Origin: Suillus spraguei
Lineage: Eukaryota; Basidiomycota; Agaricomycetes; Boletales; Suillaceae
Direction of reading: 5' to 3'
Length of the DNA stretch: 11,779 bases
Assembly: GCA_016800925.1 (NCBI GenBank)
Contig: JABCPU010001223.1
Span: forward strand, 1 to 11,779
The position numbers were made by a program, and so were the translations under genes. This document shows, one piece after another, positions 1 to 9,200 of this stretch. The number at the start of each line of letters is the position of its first letter. Positions within the stretch are counted from its first letter, which is position 1. The notes below the pieces were generated by a model that worked only from the letters and a program-made list of their open reading frames with translations, made no database searches and was not told the DNA's origin.

Positions 1-1219
1 CGTCATGGTCGGGGTAAAGGTCAGATGAAATCCACGGGAGTACAACTGCCTCGAGCGCCTTGGATAATGAATATAGGGGTCCTGTAGACTAGGTCGACGG
101 TTGCGAGCAGAGTATGAGCAGGAGGAGATGTAGCCCTCTTCGAGATCTATTGGCGTGTTAGGCCAAAAGAAGGATGATCACAGAGTCGAGTAGCACTTGT
201 CTGCGCCAAAGTGAGTGACCCATGGTATCATATCCGGGCCGAAATAAAGATTTGTGCAGTGTGTTAACATGTGAGATGATCAGACGATCCCTGATGTACC
301 ATAAACCATCGTCTTGTTATAGTCCTGGTAGAGACGTCAGCAACGAGGGTAGTTTTGCGCACCACGTATCTCAGTGATTCAACTTTGAACTCCCTTATTT
401 ATGATTTGACATTAGTTTCTCCTGCTCGAGCCATGCAGATTACTCACTTATAGGCCGTCAATGGTTCAGTATCATGCAGTCGAAGAGACTTCTCAGCGCT
501 CAGCGTTATAATGTTGCTATAGGACTCTACTGCCAGTGAGCTTTACTTCGAACGAGTTACCAGATGCTATGTGCGACGTGTTCACTGGTCAGGTCGCACA
601 GACAACGTCCTTCTCGTGAGGCGGTGAACCGGACGCGGCCTATTCTAGTTACAAAGCGCTTGCTGCTTGAGTTCTTGACTACTGATAATCCATGGTATCA
701 GTAAAGCGATGTTGTTTATAGTCAACAGAACATGGACGTCCTCTTCAAGGATGATGTGCCCGCAGATTGGAAATTTGACATCAACCGCGAGAATATTATG
801 AGTCTACACGGGGCTCTAACCACAAGGTGTTGATTTGCCGACGCCGTTCGACGTTTCTTCTGGGAACATATCACAGTTATGGAGGCAACTAAGTTTTACA
901 CAGGGCGATCATTCCTCAATTGAGTCTGCGAGGAAGAAGATTCAGAAGAAAGCATCCATGCAATTGCATACGTTGCGGTAGCAGTCTAAGTAGATCGCGT
1001 CAGAAAGCATTCAGGCTAGAAAAGAATACTACAAACAAGATGGTCCATTTTAAATGACGAACACCAAGACAAGAGTCAGATTAGTGCTCTGAACCAAAAG
1101 GTCCTGGGATGCCCAGAGGGCCGTCGCGAATTTGCACAAGTTATATCTAGGTCTACCGACTACTCCAAACATCAATATCCGTGCGGGGGCGTCCGACCGG
1201 TTCTTACTGGATCTCATCA
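1..1219. other. Unassigned region upstream of dynein IC
   Basis: No gene can be named here. All six frames are broken within about 100 codons. The last 100 or so bases before 1220 are presumably the 5'UTR and promoter of the dynein gene. The + strand at 540-830 is one frame with a single TAA at 702. A second frame (820-978) and a third (from 1020 on) continue with coding-like composition rich in Lys, Arg and Gln. This could be a decayed transposon or gene, or a real gene with base-calling errors. I see no terminal repeats or target-site duplication. Confidence 0.5.
540..1053 (+). pseudogene. Degenerate coding-like tract, identity unknown
   Basis: The frame starting at 540 stays open for 97 codons to a TGA at 831 except for one TAA at 702. 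Its conceptual product contains NPWYQ shortly before the stop and MDVLFKDDVPADW just after it. The next frame (820-978) reads SARKKIQKKASMQ and then meets TAG codons at 979 and 991. From memory only, the NPWY...DDVP spacing faintly recalls the N-terminal part of fungal Helitron-type (DUF6570-like) ORFs. The downstream Lys/Gln-rich part does not fit that idea. I do not recognise the family, and chance openness is possible. Confidence 0.25.
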
Positions 1220-3716
1220 ATGTCAGACAAGCGAAGAGCAGAGATCGAAGCCAAACGTGCTAAACTCGCAGAACTTCGGAAAGCCAGGGCAGACCGACAA
1301 CGAGCGGAAACTGAACGACGGCAGACAGAAGTTCGTCCACCCTCTTTTCATCACCAGCTCATTCTCATCTCATTTTCTCTAGCCAGGTCCATCCAGTGTA
1401 GCCCGCCGCGACGTCGATGACCTCGTCAACCAACTCGTTGGGAGTCGTAGTGGCCTAGACACAGGTGGAGACCTCACGCCCTCCTCATCCTTACCCAACA
1501 CCCCTCCTCGACCGTCTACAAATCTGCTCCATGGCTCAGCGCTCTCACCATCCGGGAGGGCGAGCAGGCAGAGCGATATTGGGAGCGATAAAGATAGAGT
1601 GAGTATGGGTACGACTATGGTGGGGATGATGGATCATGTTGATAGGTATGTGCTCATGGCATGGTAGTTTCGTTGACGCTGGCAGTAGTGCTGATACCGT
1701 GTATGAAGGGTGTTGACGCCGAGGTTCATACCAGATCTTATTGATGTGGAGCAGGAGCTGTTTGAACTTCCGCAACGCGTTAGTACCAGTCGCAATCGCG
1801 TCTCCTCTTCCTCTACTTGAACCCAAACTTAAAGCCTCACTCAAACCCAGGAACGCGTGATATACAATAAAGAAGTGCAAACGACAGCCATCGAAACTGA
1901 AACGCCCCAAGTATCGGAAGATGAAATCAGACAACAGATCATGCGCGAACGGGAGTTGGAGGCAGAGAGGATTGCGCAGGATAAGGAGCTTGAGGAGGAG
2001 AGTGTGCAGCTTGAGAAGGAGATTGAGCAGGAGATTCGGGGTGTGTCATCCTTTTCACTCGTTTCCGTTTATACTTGCAACTGAGACGGTTATAACTCAT
2101 AGAGCTTACGGAAGAAGAACGCTCGCATATACTTAGTGCACCTGAATTCCTAGACTTCGTAGAACAATCGTCAAAGATTGTTCAACGCGCGTTGAACGAT
2201 GGGTATGACTATATTCGTGATTATACTATAGGCACGGAGGCCAATGGGTATGATTTCTTTTATTTTGTAGACGTGCTTCAGTACGTTAATGCTTATTTCA
2301 GGGATGACTCGGAGGGAAAACGTGTCAAGCGTATTTGTGCGTTCTACGATGAACGCTACGGGAAGAATCGGTCGATTACAGACGTTGATTGGTCGCCAAA
2401 GGTCTTCGACGTTTCAACCGCGATAGTTCGTACTGACTGTTTGATATAGTACCCAGAGTTGAGCGTAGCGTCGTATAACAAGAACCCCGCCGCGTTGAAT
2501 GAGCCCGATGGGATTGTTGCTGTATGGAACCTCCATCTACTCGACAGACCCGAGTTCGTGTTCCACTCCCAGGTCGGTGAGCCATCTGTATGAGTTATAT
2601 GTTTGTTTGACTGAGGTGTATCTTATTAAGTCTGATGTCCTCTCCGTCACGTTCTCCCCGTTCCACTCGAACTTGGTGTTTGGTGGCACATACTCGGGAC
2701 AGATTTTACTATGGGACACGCGGTCAAAACATCTGCCTGTGCTCAAGACACCGCTTTCAGCTGCTGGACATACACACCCCGTGTATGCGATGCAAATGGT
2801 CGGCACTCAGAACGCGCACAACTTGATCACTAGCAGTACAGATGGCACCGTGTGTAGTTGGCTCGTTGACATGCTCGCTCAACCACAGGTAAGCCTGTTT
2901 CCACGAAATATTGATCTTAATTGATCTCCTGACTCGTGAATTTGTCCTCAGGAAACCCTAGAGCTTATTCACGCAGGGCACAATAAAACAGGCGAAGTAG
3001 CCATCACGACACTTGATTTCCCGGATAATGAAACAACCACGTTTTGGGTAGGCACCGAAGAAGGCAATGTCTATCAGGCCAATCGATATGACCGCGCGGG
3101 TGCGAAAGCCGGATTAAATCAGTATGATATCTACAAGGGACATGCGGGGCCTGTCATGGGGCTGCATTTCCATCCTCTTGTGGGACCTGTAGATTTCTCT
3201 GATCTTTTTTTGACGACGAGCGTGGATTGGACGGTGAAGCTTTGGCGTGCAAAGTCACTTGCGAAACCGTCGACTGCTGCGCATGCTATTTCTCCTATCT
3301 ACTCCTTCGATGAGGCGGATGACTATGTGTATGATGCGAAGTGGCATCCAGCGCATCCTGCTCTGTTTGGGACGGTTGATGGATCTGGGAGATTTGATGT
3401 TTGGAATCTTAATACAGATACGGAGGTGAGTTTGGGCTTTGCTTTGATCTGGATCGGGGCACCCCATGCACGGGGCTCCGCTTCTGACTCGCTTCCATTT
3501 CAGGTACCGGTCGTCTCCACGAACGTCGGGTCCGGTCGAGCTATCAACAAGTTACAATGGATAGAAAAGATGGACGGCGGGCCGCACTCGGAGGGACGAT
3601 GGAAAGTTGTATGTCTACGATATTGGTGACATGGTGCTTCCACGTGAATCTGAGTGACGGACCTCCAGAAGACGATTGCGGGTTTTATTGGGGTGCACAG
3701 ACGAACGGAGCGGTAG
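1220..3716 (+). CDS. Cytoplasmic dynein intermediate chain
   Basis: This is the dynein motor subunit that links the heavy chain to light chains and dynactin for minus-end transport and nuclear migration. Exons: 1220-1330, 1383-1645, 1709-1778, 1851-2040, 2103-2247, 2302-2401, 2450-2572, 2631-2888, 2952-3425 and 3504 to about 3716; phases agree through exon 9 (578 codons). The start gives MSDKRRAEIEAKRAKLAELR, the charged N-terminal helix/coiled coil typical of the family. YNKEVQTT (about residues 153-160) matches the LC8-binding motif. WD40 repeats run from about residue 280 (ITDVDWSP, DVLSVTFSPFHSNLVFGG, TTSVDWTVKLW). The last exon has three apparent single-G losses near 3560, 3595 and 3656; as written, the frame stops early at TGA 3627-3629. 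With the frame corrected, the stop is TAG 3714-3716, giving about 647 aa, normal for fungi. The exact C-terminus is uncertain. Confidence 0.93.
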
Positions 3717-3775
3717 ACGGGATCGTTGCGGGCGGTGATTACTTGAGGGGTTTCTTCCGTTGTTGTTCCGTGGTA

Positions 3776-3828
3776 TATCATGGGAGTCGTCGTAATTTGT
3801 GGTTGATCCATGTGTTTTTCCCATGATA
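3776..3828. repeat. Inverted repeat, 10-bp perfect arms, 33-nt loop
   Basis: TATCATGGGA at 3776-3785 is the exact reverse complement of TCCCATGATA at 3819-3828. It lies 60-112 nt past the corrected dynein stop, so it could fold as a hairpin in the 3'UTR or 3' flank. Whether it has a function is inference. Confidence 0.6.
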
Positions 3829-3936
3829 GTTTAGTGTTGATAACATATGATTAATCCCCGTGATAACTCCTACAACAAAAGACGGAATTAAAGTGGGTTT
3901 GCTGCAGAACACTGGGACAATCGTGGAACAATGTCC

Positions 3937-3955
3937 AGTCCTACATTGTAGGACT
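3937..3955. repeat. 19-nt palindrome, 9-bp arms, 1-nt centre
   Basis: AGTCCTACA (3937-3945), a central T (3946) and TGTAGGACT (3947-3955) form a perfect inverted repeat. Just upstream, GGACA (3915-3919) and TGTCC (3932-3936) form a second, weaker pair. The position, about 170 bp before AGX1, suits a dimeric transcription-factor site, but I cannot match it to a known factor. Confidence 0.6.
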
Positions 3956-4012
3956 TCCATGGTTGATCGGATGTTGAAGGCTCGTTGAATTGACTCGTTA
4001 ACGTTGCCGACC

Positions 4013-4020
4013 TTATATTT
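4013..4020 (+). promoter_or_regulatory. Possible TATA-like element of AGX1
   Basis: The string TTATATTT lies about 110 bp before the AGX1 ATG at 4128. Position and composition fit a core promoter element. Nothing else supports it, so this is a weak call. Confidence 0.25.
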
Positions 4021-4127
4021 TGAGATTAGCCTATACGGAATCTTTATCTGGGAATAGTGGAACAGCGATTCCGCCTATCCCGAAGGTGCTAGTACATAGC
4101 AGCTGTTTTGTCCTGTTATGTTTCCCA

Positions 4128-6151
4128 ATGAGTATCCTCCGTAACGCCTCCTCTTCCTCCATCTCCTACGCATTTGCTCGTATATTCAACTACCCAGCTC
4201 GTAAGATGTCCACAGAGTGTAATTTCGTACAGGTGCGCGCCGTTTTGGTTGTTCAGGTCGTTTGGAATTGACTCAACTTGAAATTAAAGGCTCCGCACAA
4301 GTGAGTTATGATCATGTACAAGTTGTCCGAGACTGAGTGATTGCGTCTGTCATTTACAGACTTTTGGTGTACGTTTCCTCTTATCCGCGTGGTGTTTTAT
4401 CTCATTTGAGTTTTGCTTTCTTAGCATCCCAGGACCGATTGAGGTCACAGATGAAGTGTGTTGACTCCCTGGACTACAAGTCCTTTCGTGACGCCGATGT
4501 TTATAGGTTCTCTTTGCTAATGCACATCCCTCGATGTCGCATATGTCGGCCGACTTTGCACCAGTCTTTGGTGATTGCATTCGTATGACTAGGCAAGTAC
4601 ACAAGTGACCGTGCACCCGAACAATAACAATAAACTCACGCAAACTGTCAGACAACTTCTTTACTCGAAGGACGCCCAGCCGTTCCTGATTGCCGGGTCA
4701 GCACGCTAGATGGGATCAGGTATGTGGCCTCGTGCTGATTCCAGGGGTACGAACGTGTTCATGGCGTTAGTAGGTCTCTGCAAATCTCGTAGAGCCAGGC
4801 GAGAACGTGCTTGTTTTGCATAGTGGTTATTTTGCCGATAGTTTCGCAGACTGGTAGGGACAGCATGTATATGCGTTGTAGTGGTTGCTCATTATTCGTG
4901 GTTTTCCAGTTTGCAGACCTATGGTGCCAATGTAGACCAGATCAAGGCTGAGATCGGTGGGGCTGTTAAAGAGGCTGATATTGAGAACGCACTTCAAACG
5001 AAGAAGTACAAGATTGTCACAGTAACCCACGTCGACACCTCGACAGGTCAGTGATACTCTTTGGGGTGCCTGAGAGGTTCCTGACGCCGGGCTGATCTAT
5101 CTTGGTTTAGCCGTTTTGTCCGACATCAAAGCTATTGCAAACGTCGTGAAGAGAGTTTCTCCGGACACACTTGTAATTCCCCGAGGACTCCTCGATTCAC
5201 ATGTACTCATTATGGATGGATACTAGGTTGTGATTGATGCTGTCTGCTCTGTGGCGAGCGAAGAAATACAAATGGATGCCTGGGCATTGTGTCGTATTGA
5301 CGGCCAGCCAGAAAGGTTCTGGGCACGCCACCAGGTCTCAGCATCTCGTTGCTTCTCAGAAAGCAATCAAGGTTTGTCTTTTTCCGATACAACAGCGTGC
5401 AGCTACTGATGCAAGCACCTCAAGGTGTTCGAAAACCGCTCAACGCGGTCACAACCTACTACGGCAGCTGGAAGAAGTACGGACAATTCATATTTCTATC
5501 CTAGAATAAATTTCAACTCCCAAATAGATGGCTACCCGTAATGAAGCCTACGAGAACAACTCCGCCGCCTACTTTGCTACACCGCCTGTCAACCTCATCT
5601 ATGCGTTCCACGCGTCCCTCACGCAGATCATGCAGGGCTCTGTCTCACTCGAGCAGCGATTCAAGCTCCACCAGGAGGTCAGCAGGCGTATCAAGAAGGC
5701 AGCAGAGGAAGTCGGATTCAAGGGCGTACCTCTCAGTGAGGACGTCCAGGCAAATGGCATGTCTGCAGTGCGTACATATTTGATTGATTTGCGACCTAGA
5801 GCAACTGACATTGAAACCGCATACAGCTTTACTACCCCGACGGTTTCACAGCGAGCGACATCGTTCCTCGGTCTGTTGAAGAAAGACGTCGTTGTCGCCG
5901 GCGGATTGCATGCCAGCATCAAAGGTCAGTAAAATTTCCTACAAAGAGTCTTCGTTACTGAAAATCATTCTACCTCAAAAGACAAATACTTCCGTATAGG
6001 GTACGTTGTTTTCTGCCTTGTGAAATACTGTGACTGACATTCTCTCTTAGGCACATGGGTTTTCTGTCGTTGACCCTAATCGGGGGACATCGACAAGATT
6101 ATCAGCGCCGTGAAGGAGTCACTCGCAGAAGCCAAGGCTAGCAAACAGTAG
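4128..6151 (+). CDS. AGX1: Alanine:glyoxylate aminotransferase (class V, PLP)
   Basis: PLP enzyme converting glyoxylate plus alanine to glycine plus pyruvate. Exons: 4128-4232, 4290-4300, 4360-4368, 4425-4455, 4507-4592, 4652-4719, 4774-4853, 4910-5046, 5111-5172, 5227-5371, 5425-5476, 5528-5767, 5827-5924, 5982-6000, 6051-6151. Phases close at every junction once 11 single-base indels are allowed for, giving 416 aa. Family marks are VIPGPIEVTDE, ANAHPSMSHMSADF, VIDAVCS (Asp201, pyridine N) and TASQKG (Lys227, codon 5312-5314, Schiff base). Residues 1-26 are Ser/Arg-rich without acidic residues, like a mitochondrial presequence; Met27 (4206) begins the conserved core. The end, ASKQ, is not a standard PTS1. 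Frame breaks lie near 4701, 4709, 5284, 5289, 5318, 5345, 5445, 5546, 5870, 6063 and 6086. Sequencing error is likelier than decay because splice sites and motifs are intact. The ATG at 5528 is inside exon 12 and is not a start. Confidence 0.88.
4290..4368 (+). other. AGX1 microexons of 11 and 9 nt
   Basis: Exon 2 (4290-4300) and exon 3 (4360-4368) are flanked by a 57-nt intron, a 59-nt intron (4301-4359, gtgagt...acag) and a 56-nt intron (4369-4424, gtacgt...ttag). Together they encode APHKLLV, joining the N-terminal exon to IPGPIEV in the right phase. Omitting them would remove the conserved stretch before the first strand of the fold. Confidence 0.8.
4593..4651 (+). other. GC-AG intron in AGX1
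   Basis: The exon ends ACTAG and the intron starts gcaagt, the classic strong form of a GC donor; it ends gtcag at 4651. Splicing AG|A restores RMTRQLLYSKD. A GT donor three bases downstream (gtacac at 4596) gives the wrong phase. Confidence 0.8.
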
Positions 6152-6194
6152 GAATTGAAGCGAGATGATTTCATGTGGCATGTACGATACAAGG

Positions 6195-6200
6195 AATAAA
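6195..6200 (+). terminator. AGX1 polyadenylation signal
   Basis: AATAAA lies 44 nt past the AGX1 stop (6149-6151), the expected place for a 3' processing signal. It falls in the 145-bp gap before the convergent MET5 stop at 6297, so the two 3'UTRs probably overlap. Confidence 0.5.
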
Positions 6201-6296
6201 TAGAGTACAGCTCAATCTTATACATCATTCACGACCAGCTGTTCTAAGGTGACTTGATACCCAAAAATAGATTCATAATGAGGCAAATACTGGGCC

Positions 6297-9200
6297 TCAT
6301 GCAGCGGCCGTAGCCTCACGATACTGTCCTTCTCCGCCCATGCCGTCGTACCATTCTTTCCCGGATGTCGTTGGAGCAATGTATCCCGCCCTGATGACAA
6401 AGTCACCAAAGTGCTCGCCATCGATTCGCTCGAGCGCATATCGCTTGATCATAGGTTTAAGGATGGCGAGGATCTCGGGTTCCGATACTGTTTCCCGGTA
6501 AATCTTGTTCAGGCGCTGGCCGTAGTATCCACCACCAAGAAGCATGGAATAAGAGCCAGGTGCTTTGCCTACGAACGCGACCTCTGTGGAGATGTTAAGC
6601 GAAGATTTAGAGAGGAAGCGACTGTCTTACCTGCGAGATATGGTCGTGCGCAGCCGTTAGGGCAACCAGTCATTCGCATGACAATGGAGTCGTTGCGAAG
6701 CCCATTTTCCTCACAAATTTTCTCCACTTTGTCAATGAGTACCGGTAGATACTAAAGGACATCGATGAGATCCAAATTTTATTGTGAGTTGTACAAAGTC
6801 ACTACTCACACGCTCAGATTCAGCCATTGCGAGACCTGAACATATTTCATGTCAGAAGCGATAATCGTTAGTTTGAAACTACTTACCGCACGTCGGGAAG
6901 GCCACACAAGCCGATGACGACAGTCGCAAACCAGTGTGATTCAAGTTGTCCAACTTGTACTTGGCAAGTATTCTCTTGATCTCGGGTACATCTTCCGTAG
7001 AGATTTCGGAGACCATGATATGCTGGTTCGCGGTCAGGCGGAACGTGCCCTCGTGTATCTTGGCAATCTCGCGAAGGCCAGTCTTAAAATCGCGTTCGGG
7101 TTCGTCTTGAATGCGCCCGTTCTCGATGAAGAGGGTCACATGATGCCTGCCATCGTCCCCCGTTGACCAGCCAAAGTCGTCGATGTTGCGGTCAAATGTG
7201 TATGGTCGTGCTGGGGCCAATTGATAACCGAGTCGGCTCTCAACATCGGCTTTAAATGCGTCCAGTCCCATCCGGTCAATGGTGTATTTCAATCGAGCGT
7301 TTTTGCGACTGAAGACTGATCAAAACGCCGAAGTATGGAACACTCAGAAGACTTACTCTGCACGATTCCCATTGTCTCGCTGTGTAAGCATGACCTTCTC
7401 TGCCACGATAGGACCTTGTTCGACAGTGCAGAAACCGATGACGTCAGCAGTTCGAGGGTATGTTTTCTTATTGCCGTGGGTTACTCCCATGCCACCACCG
7501 ACAGTAACATTGAAGCCAGCCAATTCTCCTTGCTCGTCGACAATGGCGATGAAGCCTAAGTCGTTTGCAAAGACATCGACGTCATTAGAAGGTGGTACTG
7601 CAATCGCGATTTTGAACTGTCGTAAAATCAGAATCGGTTTGGAACGAGTGCGGCACCAACAATACCTTTCGAGGAAGATAGAACTCGCCGTAGAGCGGCT
7701 CAAAGTCCTTGACTGCCTCGCCGGCAACCATCTTCTTGTCCAACCAAATCTCGTGGTATGCTGTTGTTCTAGGCAATAAATGAGAGCTGACAAGTTTCGC
7801 GAAGTGGTAGACCTGCGCATGAAGTCGGGACAAAGAAGGAATAGCGGAACAGATAACATTCCTAAGGCGGACGGTCAGCAGGAAACATCACCTCAAGACG
7901 CAGAACTCGCCGATTGACGTCGCCACACGCAGCCAAAGTGTCCAGCAAGACCTTATTGATTGCCTGAATGGAAGGCTTCAAGTGTTGCTTGATGACACCG
8001 TGGAACTGGAATGTCGCTCTTGTGGTGATCTTAAACGTCCCATTGCCATGTTCATCAGCGATCTGGTCCATCTGTAGCCACTGCTTAGGCGTGCACACAC
8101 CACCGGGCGTGCGAACGCGAATCATGAAGCTGTAGGCAGGTTCGACCCCTTGAGCTTGACGCTCGTCACGGATGTCGCGGTCATCTTGCTGATAGATACC
8201 GTGGAACTTCGTGAGCTGGGTGTCGCTTGGATCAAGGCTACCCGTACTAGTATCCTCGAGACCCTCAGCAATCGTGCCACGGAGGTAACCCGAGGCCGCC
8301 TTGATATGCTCATTAGTGATTGGGTCGGGTTCTGCTTCTTTCACTTCAACGCTGTCAACACCGAACGTTTTCCACACGAGGGCTCCCACACTTTGTACCC
8401 GGTGTCTGGTCCATCTGCATCCTGGTCATCACCGAGCCCAATATCCGCAAAGCGCTCTCCCCCCAGCTGCTCCAAACGAGTATCGAGGTCCTTGCCTGGC
8501 TTGTTTGTAGTAGTGAGCATCTTCTGGGCGTGGCCAATAATGGCTATCACCAAGAGCAAAGACTGAGTATCGAAGCTTCGAGAAAGGCTTCTCCCCACGA
8601 ACAACGGCAGCGTTGAGCGCCTTGAACAAAGTCCGTCCGTTTTGTGGGGGCTCACCCTGGCCTGCCACAGATGTGACAAAGGCCACATGCTCCTCTTGAG
8701 AAAGGGTATCGATAGTCATAGAGTCGATGGTGCCAATGGACGTCGACAAGCCTCTGGCTTTACCGCGGTTGGCCAATCGCTTTGCAAACTTCTCTGCGGT
8801 GCCACCATCCGATGCATATAGCACTAACAACGGTGGCGCATCAAGTGAGACCACCAAGTCATCATATGCCTGTTGTGCCTTCTTCCTCCTTGCCTCCTTC
8901 ACATTCTCACCCAGGCTGCTCACCAGTTCTGTGGCAAGCTCGGGCTTGGAGCGTACGAGTTGCGACAGATGATTCTGCCTGTCGAGGAACTGCTGGAGGT
9001 CGTTCTTCACGGCGTCTGAGTCGAGTGCGAATGGCTCTTTGCCTTGTGCTTCCTTCACGGGGTCCCAACGGTAAAGCGGCCAGTACCCAGCGTCGACAGC
9101 AAGCTTGGTCTCCTTCAAAACCTCAAGTGCTGGTGCATCCTCATTCTTGTAAGGCAGGTATGCGAGCACGACACTGGGACCCTTATGCCTGTCTGCCTCC

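Larger units (their letters stand above)
3717..4127. other. Intergenic spacer, dynein IC 3' end / AGX1 promoter
   Basis: About 410 bp lie between the corrected dynein stop and the AGX1 start. No coding sequence is evident. The spacer should carry the dynein 3'UTR and the AGX1 promoter. It contains two inverted repeats (3776-3828 and 3937-3955), annotated separately, and an AT-rich TATA-like string at about 4013-4020. Confidence 0.6.

Noticed and set aside
1..177. Open minus-strand frame of 59 codons running off the left edge
   Set aside because: Openness of this length is expected by chance at a noticeable rate. The product has no recognisable motif, and there is no start or clear splice site.
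220..700. Exact 11-nt direct repeat CCATGGTATCA at 220-230 and 690-700
   Set aside because: One such match in about 1.2 kb is not significant, the flanks do not match, and no terminal repeats or element lie between.
1599..1708. gtgagt at 1599 as the donor of dynein intron 2
   Set aside because: It gives the wrong phase and leads to a stop. The later donor gtatgt at 1646 joins AG|G in phase and gives RVLTPRFIPDLIDVEQ.
2192..2449. An 85-codon ORF as a small gene
   Set aside because: It reads through two introns of dynein IC (2248-2301 and 2402-2449). Its family-like residues belong to exons 5 and 6.
5528..5932. A 134-codon ORF beginning MATRNEAYENN that looks like a separate gene
   Set aside because: It is AGX1 exon 12 read in a frame shifted at its first codons. 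The ATG overlaps the splice acceptor, and joining A|TGG gives the conserved KKW segment. A missing G near 5546 then brings the later residues into this frame.
7862..8688. Two shorter minus-strand ORFs (8389-7862 and 8688-8341) as independent proteins
   Set aside because: They are successive parts of MET5 exon 1 separated from the 529-codon ORF by an extra base at 8514-8516 and a missing base at 8380-8382. Residues join in family order.
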